From: Oncomelania hupensis
Lineage: Eukaryota > Mollusca > Gastropoda > Littorinimorpha > Pomatiopsidae
NCBI GenBank assembly: GCA_036898135.1
Contig: CM072517.1
Location: forward strand, 59,174,490-59,238,489
DNA: 64,000 nucleotides
Reading direction: 5' to 3'
The notes beneath the pieces were generated by a model. It was not told the origin of the DNA, searched no databases, and saw nothing but the letters and a program-made list of their open reading frames with translations. The translations under genes and the position numbers were made by a program. This document shows positions 28,370 to 50,482 of this stretch, piece by piece; positions within the stretch are counted from its first letter, which is position 1, and every line of letters starts with the position of its first letter.

Positions 28370-28525
28370 ATAATCACAATGATGATGATGATGATGATGA
28401 CGACGACGACGGCGATGATGATGAGGAAAAGAAGGAGGAGGATAAGAAGGAGGAGGAGGAGAACTGATCATGAGGAGGAGTAGAAGAATAACGGCTATGA
28501 CGATGACGAAGACAACGACGACGAC

Positions 28526-28597
<72 letters not shown>

Positions 28598-28640
28598 GAC
28601 GTTGACGACGACGACGACGACGACGACGACGATAATGACT
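28370..28640. repeat. GAT/GAC/GAG trinucleotide array
   Basis: Interrupted trinucleotide repeat with long GAT and GAC blocks. It lies in the 3' flank, possibly the 3' UTR, of the CARD gene. Confidence 0.9.
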
Positions 28641-29011
28641 GCACCGTTACATATTTTGCCTACAACAATGCTGAGAGACGGTCGAAAGTACTGCACAGCA
28701 TGCAGTTTATACATTCAATGTATGCCCCATACATATTTAAACGTTCGATGTCCACATGTATGTGTGAAAACATTTGAAGTTTCACTAAACTCTATATCGA
28801 AATCACTCAGAGGGCGCCGTTGTAGTAATGCCATAGCTTGTGATGTCCGATGCTCCTTCAGCAATCCTTGAGCTGAACAAAGCACTCTATAAGATCTGGC
28901 CATCCCTAATGATACTAATCTATCATAACAAGATTGTTCCACATTTTGTTCACGATCACAGTACAGTCTCCTTAGTCTGCAGTTCTACAGTTTCAGTTCC
29001 ACGCTGCATGA

Positions 29012-38534
<9,523 letters not shown>

Positions 38535-38639
38535 GAGGTCAGGCTGGTCACATTGGTTACATGTAGTTTGCGCTCAGCTCGGGGTCAATGACCAAAAGGC
38601 ACTGACTGGTCAACAGCTACTTTAAGTTTGGTAAGCTTA

Positions 38640-39880
38640 TATGTTTTTACTCCGAACTTCGCGAATCCCAAAGCTGAAAAGATTAATAAATAAATACATA
38701 ACTAAATTTGACTTTTAAAAAACATTAAAAAAAATAAATATAAAAGAAAATAAAGAAATAAATAAATGTAGGTAAAGTAAAAGCAAACAAATAAAATAGA
38801 ATAAATAAATTTTACAAAATTAAATAATTGTATTTCAAGTAAACTACAATACAGTAAAATAAATACAATAAATAAAGAAAGAAATGCCGGTTTAAAAAAA
38901 ATAAATAAATAATAACAAACATTAAAAAGAATATGATCATCCGATTTGTCTAAAGCAATCAAAACAGTTAACATTAAAACAAACTCATTCAAAATGGCCC
39001 AGGAATGAAGTCGCTGTTTCTTTTTAATTCGGTTTACGCTGTCAGTAATATTGTATTCGGAGCTCGCTAGTCCAAGGAATCACAAAGCGCAAAATTGTGA
39101 CGATAACTCCTAAAATCTATTATGTGTTTTAATGACAGAAGCCAGACGTTCAGTGCTACAATACAATACAAGGTTATTGCTTTAGGTCCAGCGTTCAGTG
39201 CTAATACTATAACAATATCCTTCTGATTACGCAACTAATCTTCTTACCAGTCAAGTTAAAGCTGACACTCACCGAAGAATTACGAAGCACAATCCTATGC
39301 TTTCAATTCCTAAACTCTATACCAGATAATTTTTTGAAAGAAGTTTCCAAACTCAATGTTAATGCAATAAAATAACTCGATTAAAAAAAAAGAAAATTAC
39401 GGAACTTACGTCAGAACTATACTTACTCGCCGTGTTATGTACAGACGCATTGTCTCCCTTTTAATTACGAAGCTGCTCTTTCAAACACAGTATTAAGGTG
39501 CAGTAACGCGATACTGATTTAAAGTAGGCACCGACGCCGCAACCGGTAACACAGGGAGAACTAAAAGAACAGAAACCTTATCTGTTTAGCCCATCGCTTT
39601 CCTAGCCACCTGTAGAACGTAGACTACTAACATTATTGCCTCTAAAGTCCATAACACGCGTAGCCGCAGACAGGAGAACTCGTGATTAATTTACCGCCCG
39701 CCGATCAGCGATGGCACGTATTTCACTAACAGACCAGCAAACAGACGATTAAGAAAAAAATTAATAAATACATTCATTTATTCATCAAATTCGTTGTAAT
39801 AAAGACTGATTATCGACAATCCCCGTTTCTCGTGGATCAGCAAAATTATGTGGCTTTCAACGGTAGATTGTTGAAGCGTG
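38640..39880. other. AT-rich stretch upstream of CARD exon 1; no gene seen
   Basis: It contains many AAATAAAT-like runs, a short fragment of the repeat R tail (TTATTGCTTTAGGTCCAGCG at about 39173-39192), and no convincing exon. It may hold the promoter and 5' UTR of the CARD gene. Confidence 0.5.
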
Positions 39881-40507
39881 TAGTTGGGGCCTTCTCTTAC
39901 CTCTCAGCGCGTCCTTGGCAAAGAGTGGAAACAATGTCATGTCTTTTTATTGTTGTGCACACAATTCCCACCATTGACCGTTAAACCTCACATAGCTACC
40001 AAGGATCATCATCTCCTTCCCTCCCACCCCCCCTCTATATCCCCCCTTCTCCTCCCTTCTCCCTCCCCCTCCCCCTCTCTCGGTTAAGGGTTTTTGGGGG
40101 TTTTTTTGGTGACAAAGAGTTTGCTTCCTTAGTAAATGACAATGTTGTAATATTACAAGATGATCAAATGGGTTATCGTTGCTCAAACCGACAGCCAAGC
40201 TGTGAATTTTGGGCGTCCCTTCCTTGTGGTGTGAACAAATAACTGTGACTGCAATACACACTTTCGCAGCGGTACTATGTTTATGATCAACCTTGATGCT
40301 ATTAATAATCACACAGGCCACTGAATTTATCAATTTATACATCCAACCGTATTTTTTAAAGAGGTTGTTGTTTTGTTTCGTTGTTATTTAATTTTTTTCC
40401 TGCGGGGCAACACTTACGGTGAATTTAAAAAGGACGTGCGACGCTGAGATTTCTTTCATGGACTCTTGCCAATGGCTGTCAAATAACGCTGCGTTTCCAT
40501 TTTACTA
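39880..40507. other. Unassigned stretch with CT-rich tract
   Basis: A CCCTCC/CTCC tract at about 40010-40082. Otherwise nothing recognisable. Confidence 0.5.
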
Positions 40508-40587
<80 letters not shown>

Positions 40588-41545
40588 AAAACTTCTTCCA
40601 TTAAAAATTGGCAATACAACAATACTTGCTGAAGTACAGTGTCATAAGGTTCTTGGGGGTAACTATAGACAATAATTTTTCCTGGGTAAAACATATTTCA
40701 AATATTAGTAAAATTATTTCTAAAAGGACTTACCAATTATCAAGGATAAAACATTTATTAAATTTATATTTCTCGTAAACTGTTTTATTCCGGTCATATT
40801 CTATCATTTATTGATTATTCTTCTACTATTTGGGATTCTGCTATAGTGGCAATGCAATAAAGCATTTAATCAGAATTCACAAACGTGCAATTAAACAAGT
40901 TATATTTAAACAAAAAATCTCTCCAGATGACTATAAACGGATCATTATTCTACTGTACCTCTTACCGACAGACTAAAATTTAATAAAGGTGTTTTCATGC
41001 ACAAGGTCCTTTCTGGCAATGCACCTTCCTATCTTTTTTGTCTTTTAAAAAAAACTGCCAGACCGTTCACAAAATTAAATGTTCCAATTCCAAAAATTGA
41101 TCTCTTCAAAACTAGTCTAGCTTATCCCGGTTCCATTTTGTGGATTGACTTTCCTGAAGATCTCTGCACTCCAACATCTAAATTTACATCATTTAGAACA
41201 CGTCTCCTAAAACACATGAAAAATTAAATACACATTAATTGTTAATGTTGTTGATTAATAATAACAACCTTAATTTGTTTAAAAATGATTTTATCTAATG
41301 ATGACTTTGTTTATTTGTTATTGTTCCATGATGTGAATGTTATAACTTTGAGTTGTATTTAATAGTTATTGTTAAAGCTCCAAGGGCAAGATGTAAAAAA
41401 AAGCGCATCCAGCGCTTATTCTTTTACCCTTGCAAACTAAAATTATCTTATCTTATCTCTCTCTCTATTCCTCTCTTTCTAGGTCTCTCTTTCGCTCTCT
41501 TTCTCTCCCTCCCTCCCCACCCTCTCTTTCTCTCTCTCCCTCCCC

Positions 41546-41579
<34 letters not shown>

Positions 41580-41590
41580 TCCACTCTCTC
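40508..41590. repeat. (CT)n microsatellite split by a LINE
   Basis: CT repeats at 40508-40587 resume at 41456-41580 after the LINE fragment, with impure CCCTCC interruptions. Confidence 0.85.
40588..41455 (+). mobile_element. CR1/L2/Rex-like LINE C-terminal fragment
   Basis: Broken plus-strand frames encode RFLGVTIDNNFSWVKHI near 40650, then HKVLSGNAPSYLF and FTSFRTRLLKHM (40997-41227), the usual C-terminus of CR1-group reverse transcriptases. The 3' end has TTATCTTATCTTATCT units. 5'-truncated and frameshifted. Confidence 0.7.
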
Positions 41591-42184
41591 TTGGTATCTC
41601 ATATCGCACCTGATCTCTGTTAATCGGTGTTGAAACATCTCTTGGTAACCATCGAAGACTTCTTTATTGCTCTTCCTGGACTGTAGCTAGGACGTTCCTG
41701 ACATAAGCGTTTCCTTCAAGTACTTAAACGGGATCCAACAAACATATAAATTATTCGTTCGCGCTATTATTGGGAACCAATTACGCAGACACTGACACAC
41801 ACACGCATAGGCTTACATACCTACACACACTCACACACACAGAGGCGCGCGCCCTCGCTTATTCATACGCACTTACGAAAGTACTCGCGGTCACGATTTG
41901 TTTTAAGGGGTAGAAGGTAGGGAGGGAAGGTACGGTAGGGGTAGGATTAAATGTGTACACACTGTAATGACCCACACGAAAACACAACATCTTCTTATCC
42001 ACACGAAAACACATCTTCCTATACACACGAAGCTTTTAAAAAGGCAGAATAAACTCAGCCTACGAACAAGAAACTATCTTTGTTTCTGACACTCTAGTAT
42101 AGTCGTCATATTTATTAATAGCGCTATAGGCTGAATAAGTAAACGTCCGCATTCTAGCAAATGTTTGTGTTTAAATCTCATCGA
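41591..42184. other. No recognisable feature
   Basis: Unique-looking sequence with scattered CACA runs (about 41795-41842) and no convincing open frame. Confidence 0.5.
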
Positions 42185-42300
42185 CGACACTATAAAACCG
42201 AGACCTAGTCTATGCACCGCAAGTCTTCCATCGCTCCGAAAGATCCTAGAGTAAATGCCAGAAATAAATACACACATCCTGCAAACATTGCGTCCCGATT
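42185..42300 (+). repeat. Fragment of dispersed repeat family S
   Basis: ATAAAACCGAGACCTAGTCT...AAAGATCCTAGAGTAAATGCC matches the copies at 51800 and 52118 with substitutions. Confidence 0.6.
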
Positions 42301-42841
42301 TCCCTTCGTTTTTGGGTAGCGCTTCTCTGCGGCTGCCGAGATTTACGTTGAGTACGTAACGCAACTTTCCCATGGAATCCAATCAATAGAAATTGATTTC
42401 TTCTTCTTTACCCCTAACTCTACGCCATGCCCCTCCCTCCTAGCCCACCCCCTTCTCCATGATTTAAATAATAAAAACTGACGTTACTCGTGTCAGCACA
42501 GCCACATGTATTTAAGAAGTTTAACGGTATCCAACGCATCAAAACGTAAGTTATTGACTATAAATAAAATAATCAACCATTTCACAACACTTACTACCGT
42601 AATAAAAAAAATTTAAATCACAGCAACGACAACAACAGCAGCAGCAATAGCACACTAAAAAGCATTTAAGACGCCTAAAGTTATCCAACACATCAAAACG
42701 TAAGTTATGTAAAGTAATGCAATAATAGACCATGTCACAACACGTAGTAACGCAAAAATGCAAAAAATCGTAACAACAACAACATAAACACAAAGTCGGG
42801 AATGATGAGCTGAAAAAATAAGAAATTTAGCAAAGCAAGCA

Positions 42842-43010
42842 CTTGTTGTTTGTAGATTATAGTCACACGACACTTTCGCATATAGGTGACTACTGGACCG
42901 ATTTATACTGACACCAGCGGGTCAGTTGTTGGTAAAGGGGAAAATAATATGATCACACGTTGACCAATCCGGGATTCGAACCAGCGAACTTCGGTTACTA
43001 GCAAGACGAA
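42842..43010 (-). mobile_element. tRNA-derived SINE (family B), reverse copy
   Basis: The reverse complement of 18105-18290: B box at about 42972 (GGATTCGAACCAGCG), body GTTGACCAATCC side and ATATAGGTGACTACTGGACC. The 5' tip differs. Confidence 0.85.
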
Positions 43011-43054
43011 AGGTCAAAGACAAAGCAAGCACTTACCAGAGCTGCTTAAGTTAT

Positions 43055-43165
43055 AAGGTGCATGTCAGTTAGATCAGCTTGTACTTAAAGGCAGGAATCG
43101 AACTCAGGTCGCGCAAGACGCTCACTTGCTGCAGGCATACGCACTGTGAAACCCCGTGAACCACT
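43055..43165 (-). mobile_element. tRNA-like SINE head
   Basis: In reverse it reads GGGTAAGTGGTTCACGGGG (A-box side) to CTGAGTTCGATTCCTGCC (B box). Probably a further SINE copy; the body is short and unassigned. Confidence 0.45.
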
Positions 43166-43324
43166 TACCCACGCAGCAGGCCGCAAGGAGCGATCGCCGT
43201 ACACGATTACAACAGAAACGTTGGACTTTTCATAACAAACACTGCAACCCGTGTATAGCACTAAGGCCGAATGTTATAGAACGCCGAATGAGTCGGCCGT
43301 CACCTATAATCGAATGCAGAATTA

Positions 43325-43575
43325 ATTTTGTTTCACCAAGACTGGTACACCGATGACCCAGGTTCGAATCCCGCGCGTGGTGGGCAGGATGAAAAGTGGC
43401 CAGATTTCACTGTCCATTTGAGCTCTGTGTTGGTTGTGGTGGTTCAGTGTTTGTTTGTTTGTTTGTTTGTTTGTTTGTTTGTAAGATTCCTATCGTCTTT
43501 TCCCTGGGAGGGCTATTCCTCGTCTGCCGCCATATATCGCCAATGGTGACGGTAGACGTTAAACTTCTAAGTTCC
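43325..43575 (+). mobile_element. tRNA-like SINE with (TTTG)n
   Basis: B box CCCAGGTTCGAATCCCGCG, then a body containing (GTTT)n at 43450-43482, and an end reading TGACGGTAGACGTTAAACTTC. That phrase is typical of an interspersed repeat end, but I see no second copy in the window. Confidence 0.5.
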
Positions 43576-44030
43576 ATCATTCACACATGCAACACGCACA
43601 CACGCACACACACACATACACACACACACCACAGTGTCACAGAAGGCTAGTTAGACCCAGCACTACGGCTTCACACCTTAAATAGTTCAGCCTGCTGTAG
43701 CCTTTGTAAATTAAAGTAGCTGCCTAGCAGACGACACAAGTCAGTTGTGTGCTAAGTATAGAGATCGCATCCACTTATAAAAACAAGGGGCGAACAATCT
43801 TCTATGTCCGTGGTCCACTGGGATCCCCAACATAATTCCTATACATATACGTATCATGGCTAAACTAAACACATGGAGAAGTAATTAACAATATACACAT
43901 TCTCCGGTACAGCCACTGGTCTGCAATAATACACATAGGAGAAAAAACAGTTGGACAGTAGAGGCTACCTCGTGGTGCCGAAACCGGTCGCGTGTCCGCC
44001 ATGTGGTCATGCTAAGTTTTACAAACATTC

Positions 44031-45446
44031 TGTAACGAAAGGGGTTATTTCAAGAAACTGCGTGTATGCGTGCGTGAATATTCTGCGTGTTCTCCCGTCT
44101 CACACTCCCTAACTCTCAAGAATTCTTTTCGTTGTCACTCCCCCTTTCTATTACCAGAAAAATAAACAATAATCAACAAAGCTCATACAAGTACATACAA
44201 CTCAATCAATAATAAGGAAATATATATATATAGTTTGGTACTCACGTACTTTGCAGAAATAATCCGTGGATTACCATTCACAAACACACACACATAAGTC
44301 TCAGTCAAATAAACCGAGAATAAAGTCACCAGTCACAAATAATCACCAATATCGGCCTGGTCAGATAATCCAAGTATCACTAGTCACAATAAACACCAAT
44401 GAGGTCCCAGTCCCGTCGACAGAGAGAGTTATCCCCCAGAGTCTCACGGAGGCTATGAATCGCTATGTCTTTCCTTTGTTTTAAATCCTCTGTCTCTGTC
44501 CATGGATATTTCCTTCGTTCCTCTCAATGCCTCCTTATCCTTATCTCTATCTGTCCTAGGCCTTCCCCTCTCTTCACCGTCCTCTTCACCTCCTTCAATA
44601 ACCCCCCAGCCGCTGTCGCTGCTACGGCTGCTGTGGCCGCTGTCACCGCTGTGGCCGCTGCCGCTGTTGCTACCGCTGTTGCCAATGTGGCAGTGGTGGC
44701 TGCTGATGATGATGCAGTAGTGGTTGCTACTGCCGCTGATGTAGCAGTGGTTGTTGCTGCTGCTGATGAGGTGGTAGCGGTTGCTACTACTTCTGATGTG
44801 GTAGCGGCTGCTACTGGTGTCGATGGGGTAGCAGTTGCCGCTGCTGCTCGCCTCTCTTCCTCGTCTTCTTCTTTGGCCTCTTCTCTGGCCACTTCGTCTT
44901 CTCCTTCTTCGTCTCCCTCTTCTTCGCCTTCTCGTCTTCTTCTTTGGCTCTTCTCTGGCCCCTTCTTCTTCTCCTTCTTCCTCTCCCTCTTCTTCGCCTT
45001 CTCGTCTTCTTCCTTGGCTCTTCTCTCGTGATATCCTCTTCTTCTTTCTTCGTGAGCTTCTTTCTCTTCTCTCGGAGTTTCTTCCTCTTCTTCTTCTTCT
45101 TCTTCTTCTTCTTCTTCTTCTTCTTCTTCTTCTTCTTCTTCTTCTTCTTCTTCTTCTTCGTTCCTTCTCTCCTTCTTCACCTTCTCCTTAACTTCTTCTT
45201 TCTGCTTCGTTCTCCTCTTCTTTATTCTTCCGCTCGAGGCCCCAGCCGGAAACTTAACCACTCACTTCGTGGTACAAAAGAAGACTGCCACCAGTTTGAA
45301 TGTGATTGGCCAGTCGTCACATGACTAGCTCAGCCAATCAGCATTCAGTTTTCAATTTGTAAAAAAAATATTACATTTTTATCTTCTCGCAGGAAGATAC
45401 TACAAACAGTCATCGGACCGAAATATTATAAACCCGGTCCGTGACA
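44031..45446 (-). repeat. Downstream (3') LTR, 1416 bp
   Basis: Starts TGTAACGAAAGG and ends GGTCCGTGACA. It contains a TATA run (about 44220-44233, TATA box in element sense), a GCT/GCC-rich block and a long TTC array (45083-45159). The array largely accounts for the 50-bp length difference from the other LTR. Confidence 0.95.
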
Positions 45447-45769
45447 ATACCCCCTTCCTGCAAAAAGAAAACGCCCGAGTTTTCTGAATTTTATCAGAAA
45501 GAAAAAATTACTACAATCATGTCCACCTATACTGTACAAGAAGCAAAAAGAGAAAACTGGTCATTAGCACTTATCTTAACCATAAACACTATTGTATTAA
45601 GCAATCACCCAAAGCATAATAAACATACAAGATATGTAGTTCCAGTCCAAGCATGTTATCGTGATACAGTGAAATCAAAAATCAATAAGGTACAAAACAG
45701 ACCATTTTACAGTATTCCAATAGATTTCCAGTACTAAACATACAACACCAGAAATATACACAAAGCATG

Positions 45770-45985
45770 TTCATTTTCCACAGATTTTATGGGATACACT
45801 GATGATAGTGTCTGGTTTTGGCTACCACTGTTTCGATGTATTCTTGTGCTAGTCTGCAAGATTCTAGTATCTTGTTTTTGACGTGTTTAAGCGGAGTAGT
45901 TTCAGGGTAACGTGTTACCATATCAATGATGTTGAGGATACATCTGTGACCTCCCTCAGACGGCGGAAAAATCGGTTCTACTAAA
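45770..45985 (-). pseudogene. Gypsy integrase core fragment
   Basis: In another minus-strand frame: DLVEPIFPPSEGGHRCILNI and DMVTRYPETTPLKHV, matching the first part of the gypsy integrase catalytic core (D...PPS..GHRYIL...D..TRYPE). It stops after about 70 residues. The remaining 45447-45770 is noncoding internal sequence ending in the polypurine tract. Confidence 0.8.
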
Positions 45986-46400
45986 TCAACACTGTAACCC
46001 GTTTGAGAGGTTCTGAAACAGTTGGCATCTTTTTTAAGGGAACCGGTGGAATTTGACCTGGATCATTGATGAGTGTGGAAGCACCCGAAAAAGGGTCGGA
46101 CACACCTGGTAAATTCCCTACTATCAAATCGGCCACTGGTTGATCAATGACACAACACAAAACAGTGCCAGAGAAAAATGGAGTGTCAACAGGTACTTTG
46201 GCCAACGGAAATTCCTCAATGTTTCCACCGAATGACCAACATTTACACTCTTTGCCAGTGTACTGATCGTCCGAAACCAGTCTTTTGCGAACTCCACAGA
46301 TAGTAGCACCTGTGTCTCTGAGCACACTTGCTTTGAGGCCATTTACGGTACCTGACACTAGCTTGGGCTGACCAGTTTTCATCACCAACTGAGCAAATGA
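45981..46400 (-). pseudogene. Gypsy protease and junction to integrase
   Basis: TGQPKLVSGTVNGLKASVLR then DTGAT, the aspartic-protease active site, with VADLIVGNLPGVSDPF toward the end as in retropepsins. After a short linker it continues directly as PLKKMPTVSEPLKRVTV, which is the start of an integrase core in this superfamily, and then the frame breaks. Reverse transcriptase and RNase H, normally between, are absent. Confidence 0.82.
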
Positions 46401-47946
46401 CTTCCGCGACTAAAGCTGACTGAGTGTTAACTGGAGGATTCTGATATTTCTGCGAACCACTTTCAGTGTCTTGAGTCTCTGGGTATCCATTGACACAAGC
46501 AGAAGGACACCATGCAGCTATGTGACCTGCACCCCCACAACAATAGCAAACTATGTCCTGTCTATTCTGTCTTCTGTTAAGAGGAGGACTACCTGAAAAA
46601 CGAAAACCAGGTCTAGAATAGGTATTGCCACGCCCACGAGGAGCCTGATTGTTCTGAGCGCTCTGTTGAGTATTCATGTTCTGATTTGCAAAACCCCTAT
46701 TTGGAATAGGACCTGCGGGTTGGTAGTTTCCACGCGGAGAGTCACGAAAACCCGATCCCCGGAAATTATTCCATCTTTGGCCAGTCCCACGAAATTGATT
46801 CTGAGTGGGTACATTCTGAGAAATCGACGCGGATGCAAAAATTGAGTCATCTGACTTCCGTGCCAATTTCTTTTCCGGGTGAGCCATGCGAAATGCTTCA
46901 GCACTGTCTATCAAAGCCGCGAATTTTGTCAAGTTTCTTTCCTTCAAAAACACGGCGAGATCTCGCGAAACAGAAGCAATAAACTGCTCACACAAAATGA
47001 GATTCCATAGTCCATCAAAAGTCTTTTCGCAATCTGATAGTTGGATCCATCTTTCCAACAAGTGAGAAAATCGCTTTGAAAAAGTTACAAAACTTTCCCC
47101 CACTTCAGGCCTAACTGATCTGAATTTTTCTCTGAATCCATCTGCAGTGCACTGAAATTTCTTAAGAAGTTCTTGCTTAAGATCATCATATGAAACTGTA
47201 CCGGTAGCAGACAAAGAATGATACACAGCTAAAGCCGGGCCTTGTAGCAATGCAGTTAAGTAAACAACCCATTTACTGCTATCATAATTAAGAGCTTTAG
47301 CATGAGCCTCAAATCGGTACAAAAAAGAATCAATGTCATCCCTATCTTCTTTGAAAACAGGTAGTTGGGGTAACTTTGGAAACGAAGGATTAGAGCTCCG
47401 AGTCCTAGGGGTAGGGGTCTCGCTCTTCAATTCAGCTTGTTTCAACTGAAGTTCAATTTCTTTTTCCTTTAGCTTAAGGCTTTCTTTATCCAGTTCCAAC
47501 TGATAATCCATTTTCAATTTCCTTTCCTCTCGTTCTAATCTTTTTTCCTCTCTTTCCTGCTCTACCTGCCATTTTTTTGCATCCTGTTCTAACTGCAATT
47601 TTTTAGCATCCTGTTCTAACTGCAATTTTTTAGCATCCTGTTCTAACTGCAATCGTTTTTCTTCTCTTTCCTGTTTAGCCTTTTCCCGTTTCAGTTCCTG
47701 TTCTAACTGCAATTTTTTTGCTTCCTGTTCTTGTTTAACCTTTTCCTGTTCAAATTGAAAACGTTGTTCCTCCCTTTTAGCATCTTGTTCCTGTTTAACC
47801 TTTTCTTGTTCTCTTTCTTTGGCCCTATCATGTCTCTGAAAACACTGCTCAATGTACTGCTGCAGCTTTTCGTCAGTAAAACCTAACTTTTGGGCTTGAG
47901 TCAAAAATGAATTAAACAGAGTATCATATTCCTCAGCAGAAGCCAT
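46400..47946 (-). CDS. Gypsy Gag protein
   Basis: Starts with MASAEEYDTLFNSFLTQAQK. An N-terminal segment is followed by a long Glu/Gln/Lys-rich coiled coil with three near-identical ten-residue repeats (KLQLEQDAKK, about 47571-47660). A retrotransposon Gag core follows (FPKLPQLPVFKEDRDDIDSF through LLERWIQLSD), then an Arg/Gly/Asn-rich linker and one CCHC zinc knuckle (CYCCGGAGHIAAWC) that would bind the genomic RNA. The same frame stays open to 46243, but below about 46400 it overlaps the protease, which is read in another frame; pol was therefore expressed by frameshift or has suffered a mutation. It forms the virus-like particle in this family. Confidence 0.9.
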
Positions 47947-49116
47947 GATCAGTTGAATTCAAAAGCAAATAAATTACTAAAAGTAAGACAATGCGAGTGA
48001 CAAGTCAACAACTAACTTAATGTTATACAAATCAAAATTATTTTCCCAAGTTCCACAAGGCCAGAATTATTACAAAATTCAAAAGCAAATTCAAGTTTGA
48101 CAAAAGAAAATAAGTCAAAATCGAAGCAAGCGAAGTTTGTCAGATGAAAATCATTTAGAAAGCAATGCAAGTTCCAGTTTGACAAAAGAAAATTATTTCA
48201 AAATCAAAGCAAGTTCAAGTTTGGCAAAAGGAAATTATTTCGAAATCAATGCAAGTTCAAGTTTAACATACCATAACAATTTAACATACTATAAAAGAAA
48301 AGAAAACAATGTTTAGATTATATTCAGTCTAAGTACAAGCAAGCATCAGAAAACCATACTAAATGCAACAATTTATAACTGTCAACTACCAATATTTAAA
48401 TCTAAATTATGACAAGTGAGTTTTTATAAATAATTTGTTTTGAAATGAAAACAAAACAAAACAAAACAAATAATAATAATAATGAAACACTATACTAAAT
48501 AAACAAACAACGACAACAACATCACACAACAAAGAGAGAACTAAAATTCTAAACTAATATCGGTACAATAGAATACAAGAAATCAATAGAAAAACAAAAC
48601 TAAGTTCTACTTCCGCTAGAAAAAAAACGGAAGTTCCGTTAAAATGCCAAAAATAAACCCTAAACACCTACAACAACTAAAATAGGGATGTGACAACTAT
48701 AACTATACAAGACAGGATCCTAAGAAGTATAGAAAGAAAAATAAAACAATACTGAATAGCTGAACTAGAATTAGAAATATAAATACAACAGGAAGAAAAA
48801 TGAATTTAAGCCCTTTCTGATCCCAGAACTATACAAAGAATCAGACCCGTAAGGAAAGAATCGGAGACGGGGTATAATCTATATAAACAACAACATACTA
48901 CCCAACAAGAAATGAAAACAACAATTTAAACAAGTCAGTTACCCAGTACACACTCCTAGCACACCAAAGTTAACTGCCCAAAATTTATACAAAACTCTTC
49001 TACTGTTCAATCTTATACTTATTCAAATAAACCCCACCATATAACTCCAAATAAGGTACAAGACAAATAAATAATCTAAACTCCCACTAACTAACTACGG
49101 GTTTCAGGGTCACCAC
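47947..49116 (-). other. Gypsy 5' untranslated leader
   Basis: AT-rich leader between the primer-binding site (about 49100-49116) and the Gag start. It contains repeated motifs around CAAGTTCAAGTTTGACAAAAG (about 48080-48260), three to five degenerate copies. No open frame. Confidence 0.7.
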
Positions 49117-50482
49117 TGTAACGAAAGGGGTTATTTCAAGAAACTGCGTGTATGCGTGCGTGAATATTCTGCGTGTTCTCCCGTCTCACACTCCCTAACT
49201 CTCAAGAATTCTTTTCTTTGTCACTCCCCCTTTCTATTACAAGAAAAATAAACAATAATTAACAAAGCTCATACAAGTACATACAACTCAATCAATAATA
49301 AGGAAATATATATATATAGTTTGGTACTCACGTACTTTGCAGAAATAATCCGTGGATTACCATTCACAAACACACACACATAAGTCTCAGTCAAATAAAC
49401 CGAGAATAAAGTCACCAGTCACAAATAATCACCAATATCGGCCTGGTCAGATAATCCAAGTATCACTAGTCACAATAAACACCAATGAGGTCCCAGTCCC
49501 GTCGACAGAGAGAGTTATCCCCCAGAGTCTCACGGAGGCTATGAATCGCTATGTCTTTCCTTTGTTTTAAATCCTCTGTCTCTGTCCATGGATATTTCCT
49601 TCGTTCCTCTCAAAGCCTCCTTATCCTTATCTCTATCTGTCCTAGGCCTTCCCCTCTCTTCACCGTCCTCTTCACCTCCTTCAATAACCCCCCAGCCGCT
49701 GTCGCTGCTACTGCTGCTGTGGCCGCTGTCACCGCTGTGGCCGCTGCCGCTGTTGCTACCGCTGTTGCCAATGTGGCAGTGGTGGCTGCTGCTGATGATT
49801 CAGTAGTGGTTGCTACTGCCGCTGATGTAGCAGTGGTTGCTGCTGCTGCTGATGAGGTGGTAGCGGTTGCTACTACTTCTGATGTGGTAGCGGCTGCTAC
49901 TGGTGTCGATGGGGTAGCAGTTGCCGCTGCTGCTCCTCTCTCTTCCTCGTCTTCTTCTTTGGCTCTTCTCTGGCCACTTCGTCTTCTCCTTCTTCGTTCT
50001 CCCTCTTCTTCGCCTTCTCGTCTTCTTCTTTGGCTCTTCTCTGGCCCCTTCTTCTTTCTCCTTCTTCCTCTCCCTCTTCTTCGCCTTCTCGTCTTCTTCC
50101 TATGGCTCTTCTCTCGTGATTTCCTCTTCTTCTTTCTTTGTGAGCTTCTTTCTCTTCTATCGGAGTTTCTTCCTCTTTTCTTCTTCTTCTTCTTTTCTTT
50201 GTTCCTCTCTCCTTCTTCACCTTCTCCTTAACTTCTTCTTTCTGCTTCGTTCTCCTCTTCTTTATTCTTCCGCTACCCCCCAGCCAAACTTAACCACCAC
50301 ACCGTGGTACAAAAAGAAGACTGCCCCCAGTTTGAATGTGATTGGCCAGTCGTCACATGACTAGCTCAGCCAATCAGCATTCAGTTTTCAATTTATAAAA
50401 AAAATATTACATTTTTATCTTCTCGCAGGAAGATACTACAAACAGTCATCGGACCGAAATATTATAAACCCGGTCCGTGACA
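49117..50482 (-). repeat. Upstream (5') LTR, 1366 bp
   Basis: Near-identical to 44031-45446 outside the repeat tracts, with only scattered substitutions, so the insertion is fairly recent. The TTC array is short here. Confidence 0.95.

Larger units (their letters stand above)
44031..50482 (-). mobile_element. Ty3/gypsy LTR retrotransposon, internally deleted
   Basis: 6452 bp flanked by the 5-bp duplication CATTC (44026-44030, 50483-50487). LTRs are TGTAACG...CCGTGACA in window orientation; genes run on the minus strand. Just inside the upstream LTR the minus strand reads TGGTGACCCTGAAACC, a primer-binding-site candidate starting with the expected TGG (its first nine bases suit tRNA-Trp). Just before the downstream LTR is a purine run AGGAAGGGGG, the polypurine tract. 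Gag, a protease and an integrase fragment remain; reverse transcriptase and RNase H are gone. It could move only with help in trans. Confidence 0.92.

Noticed and set aside
28715..28942. 75-residue minus-strand frame below the CARD gene
   Set aside because: No domain, no homolog recognised; most likely 3' UTR.
44465..45261. 188- and 245-residue frames in the LTR (Ala/Val-rich and Glu-rich)
   Set aside because: Repeat-driven frames inside an LTR; the second LTR copy breaks or alters them. Not annotated as genes.
46243..46400. C-terminal 50 residues of the open Gag frame
   Set aside because: This stretch overlaps the protease coding region in another frame, so it is probably not true Gag.
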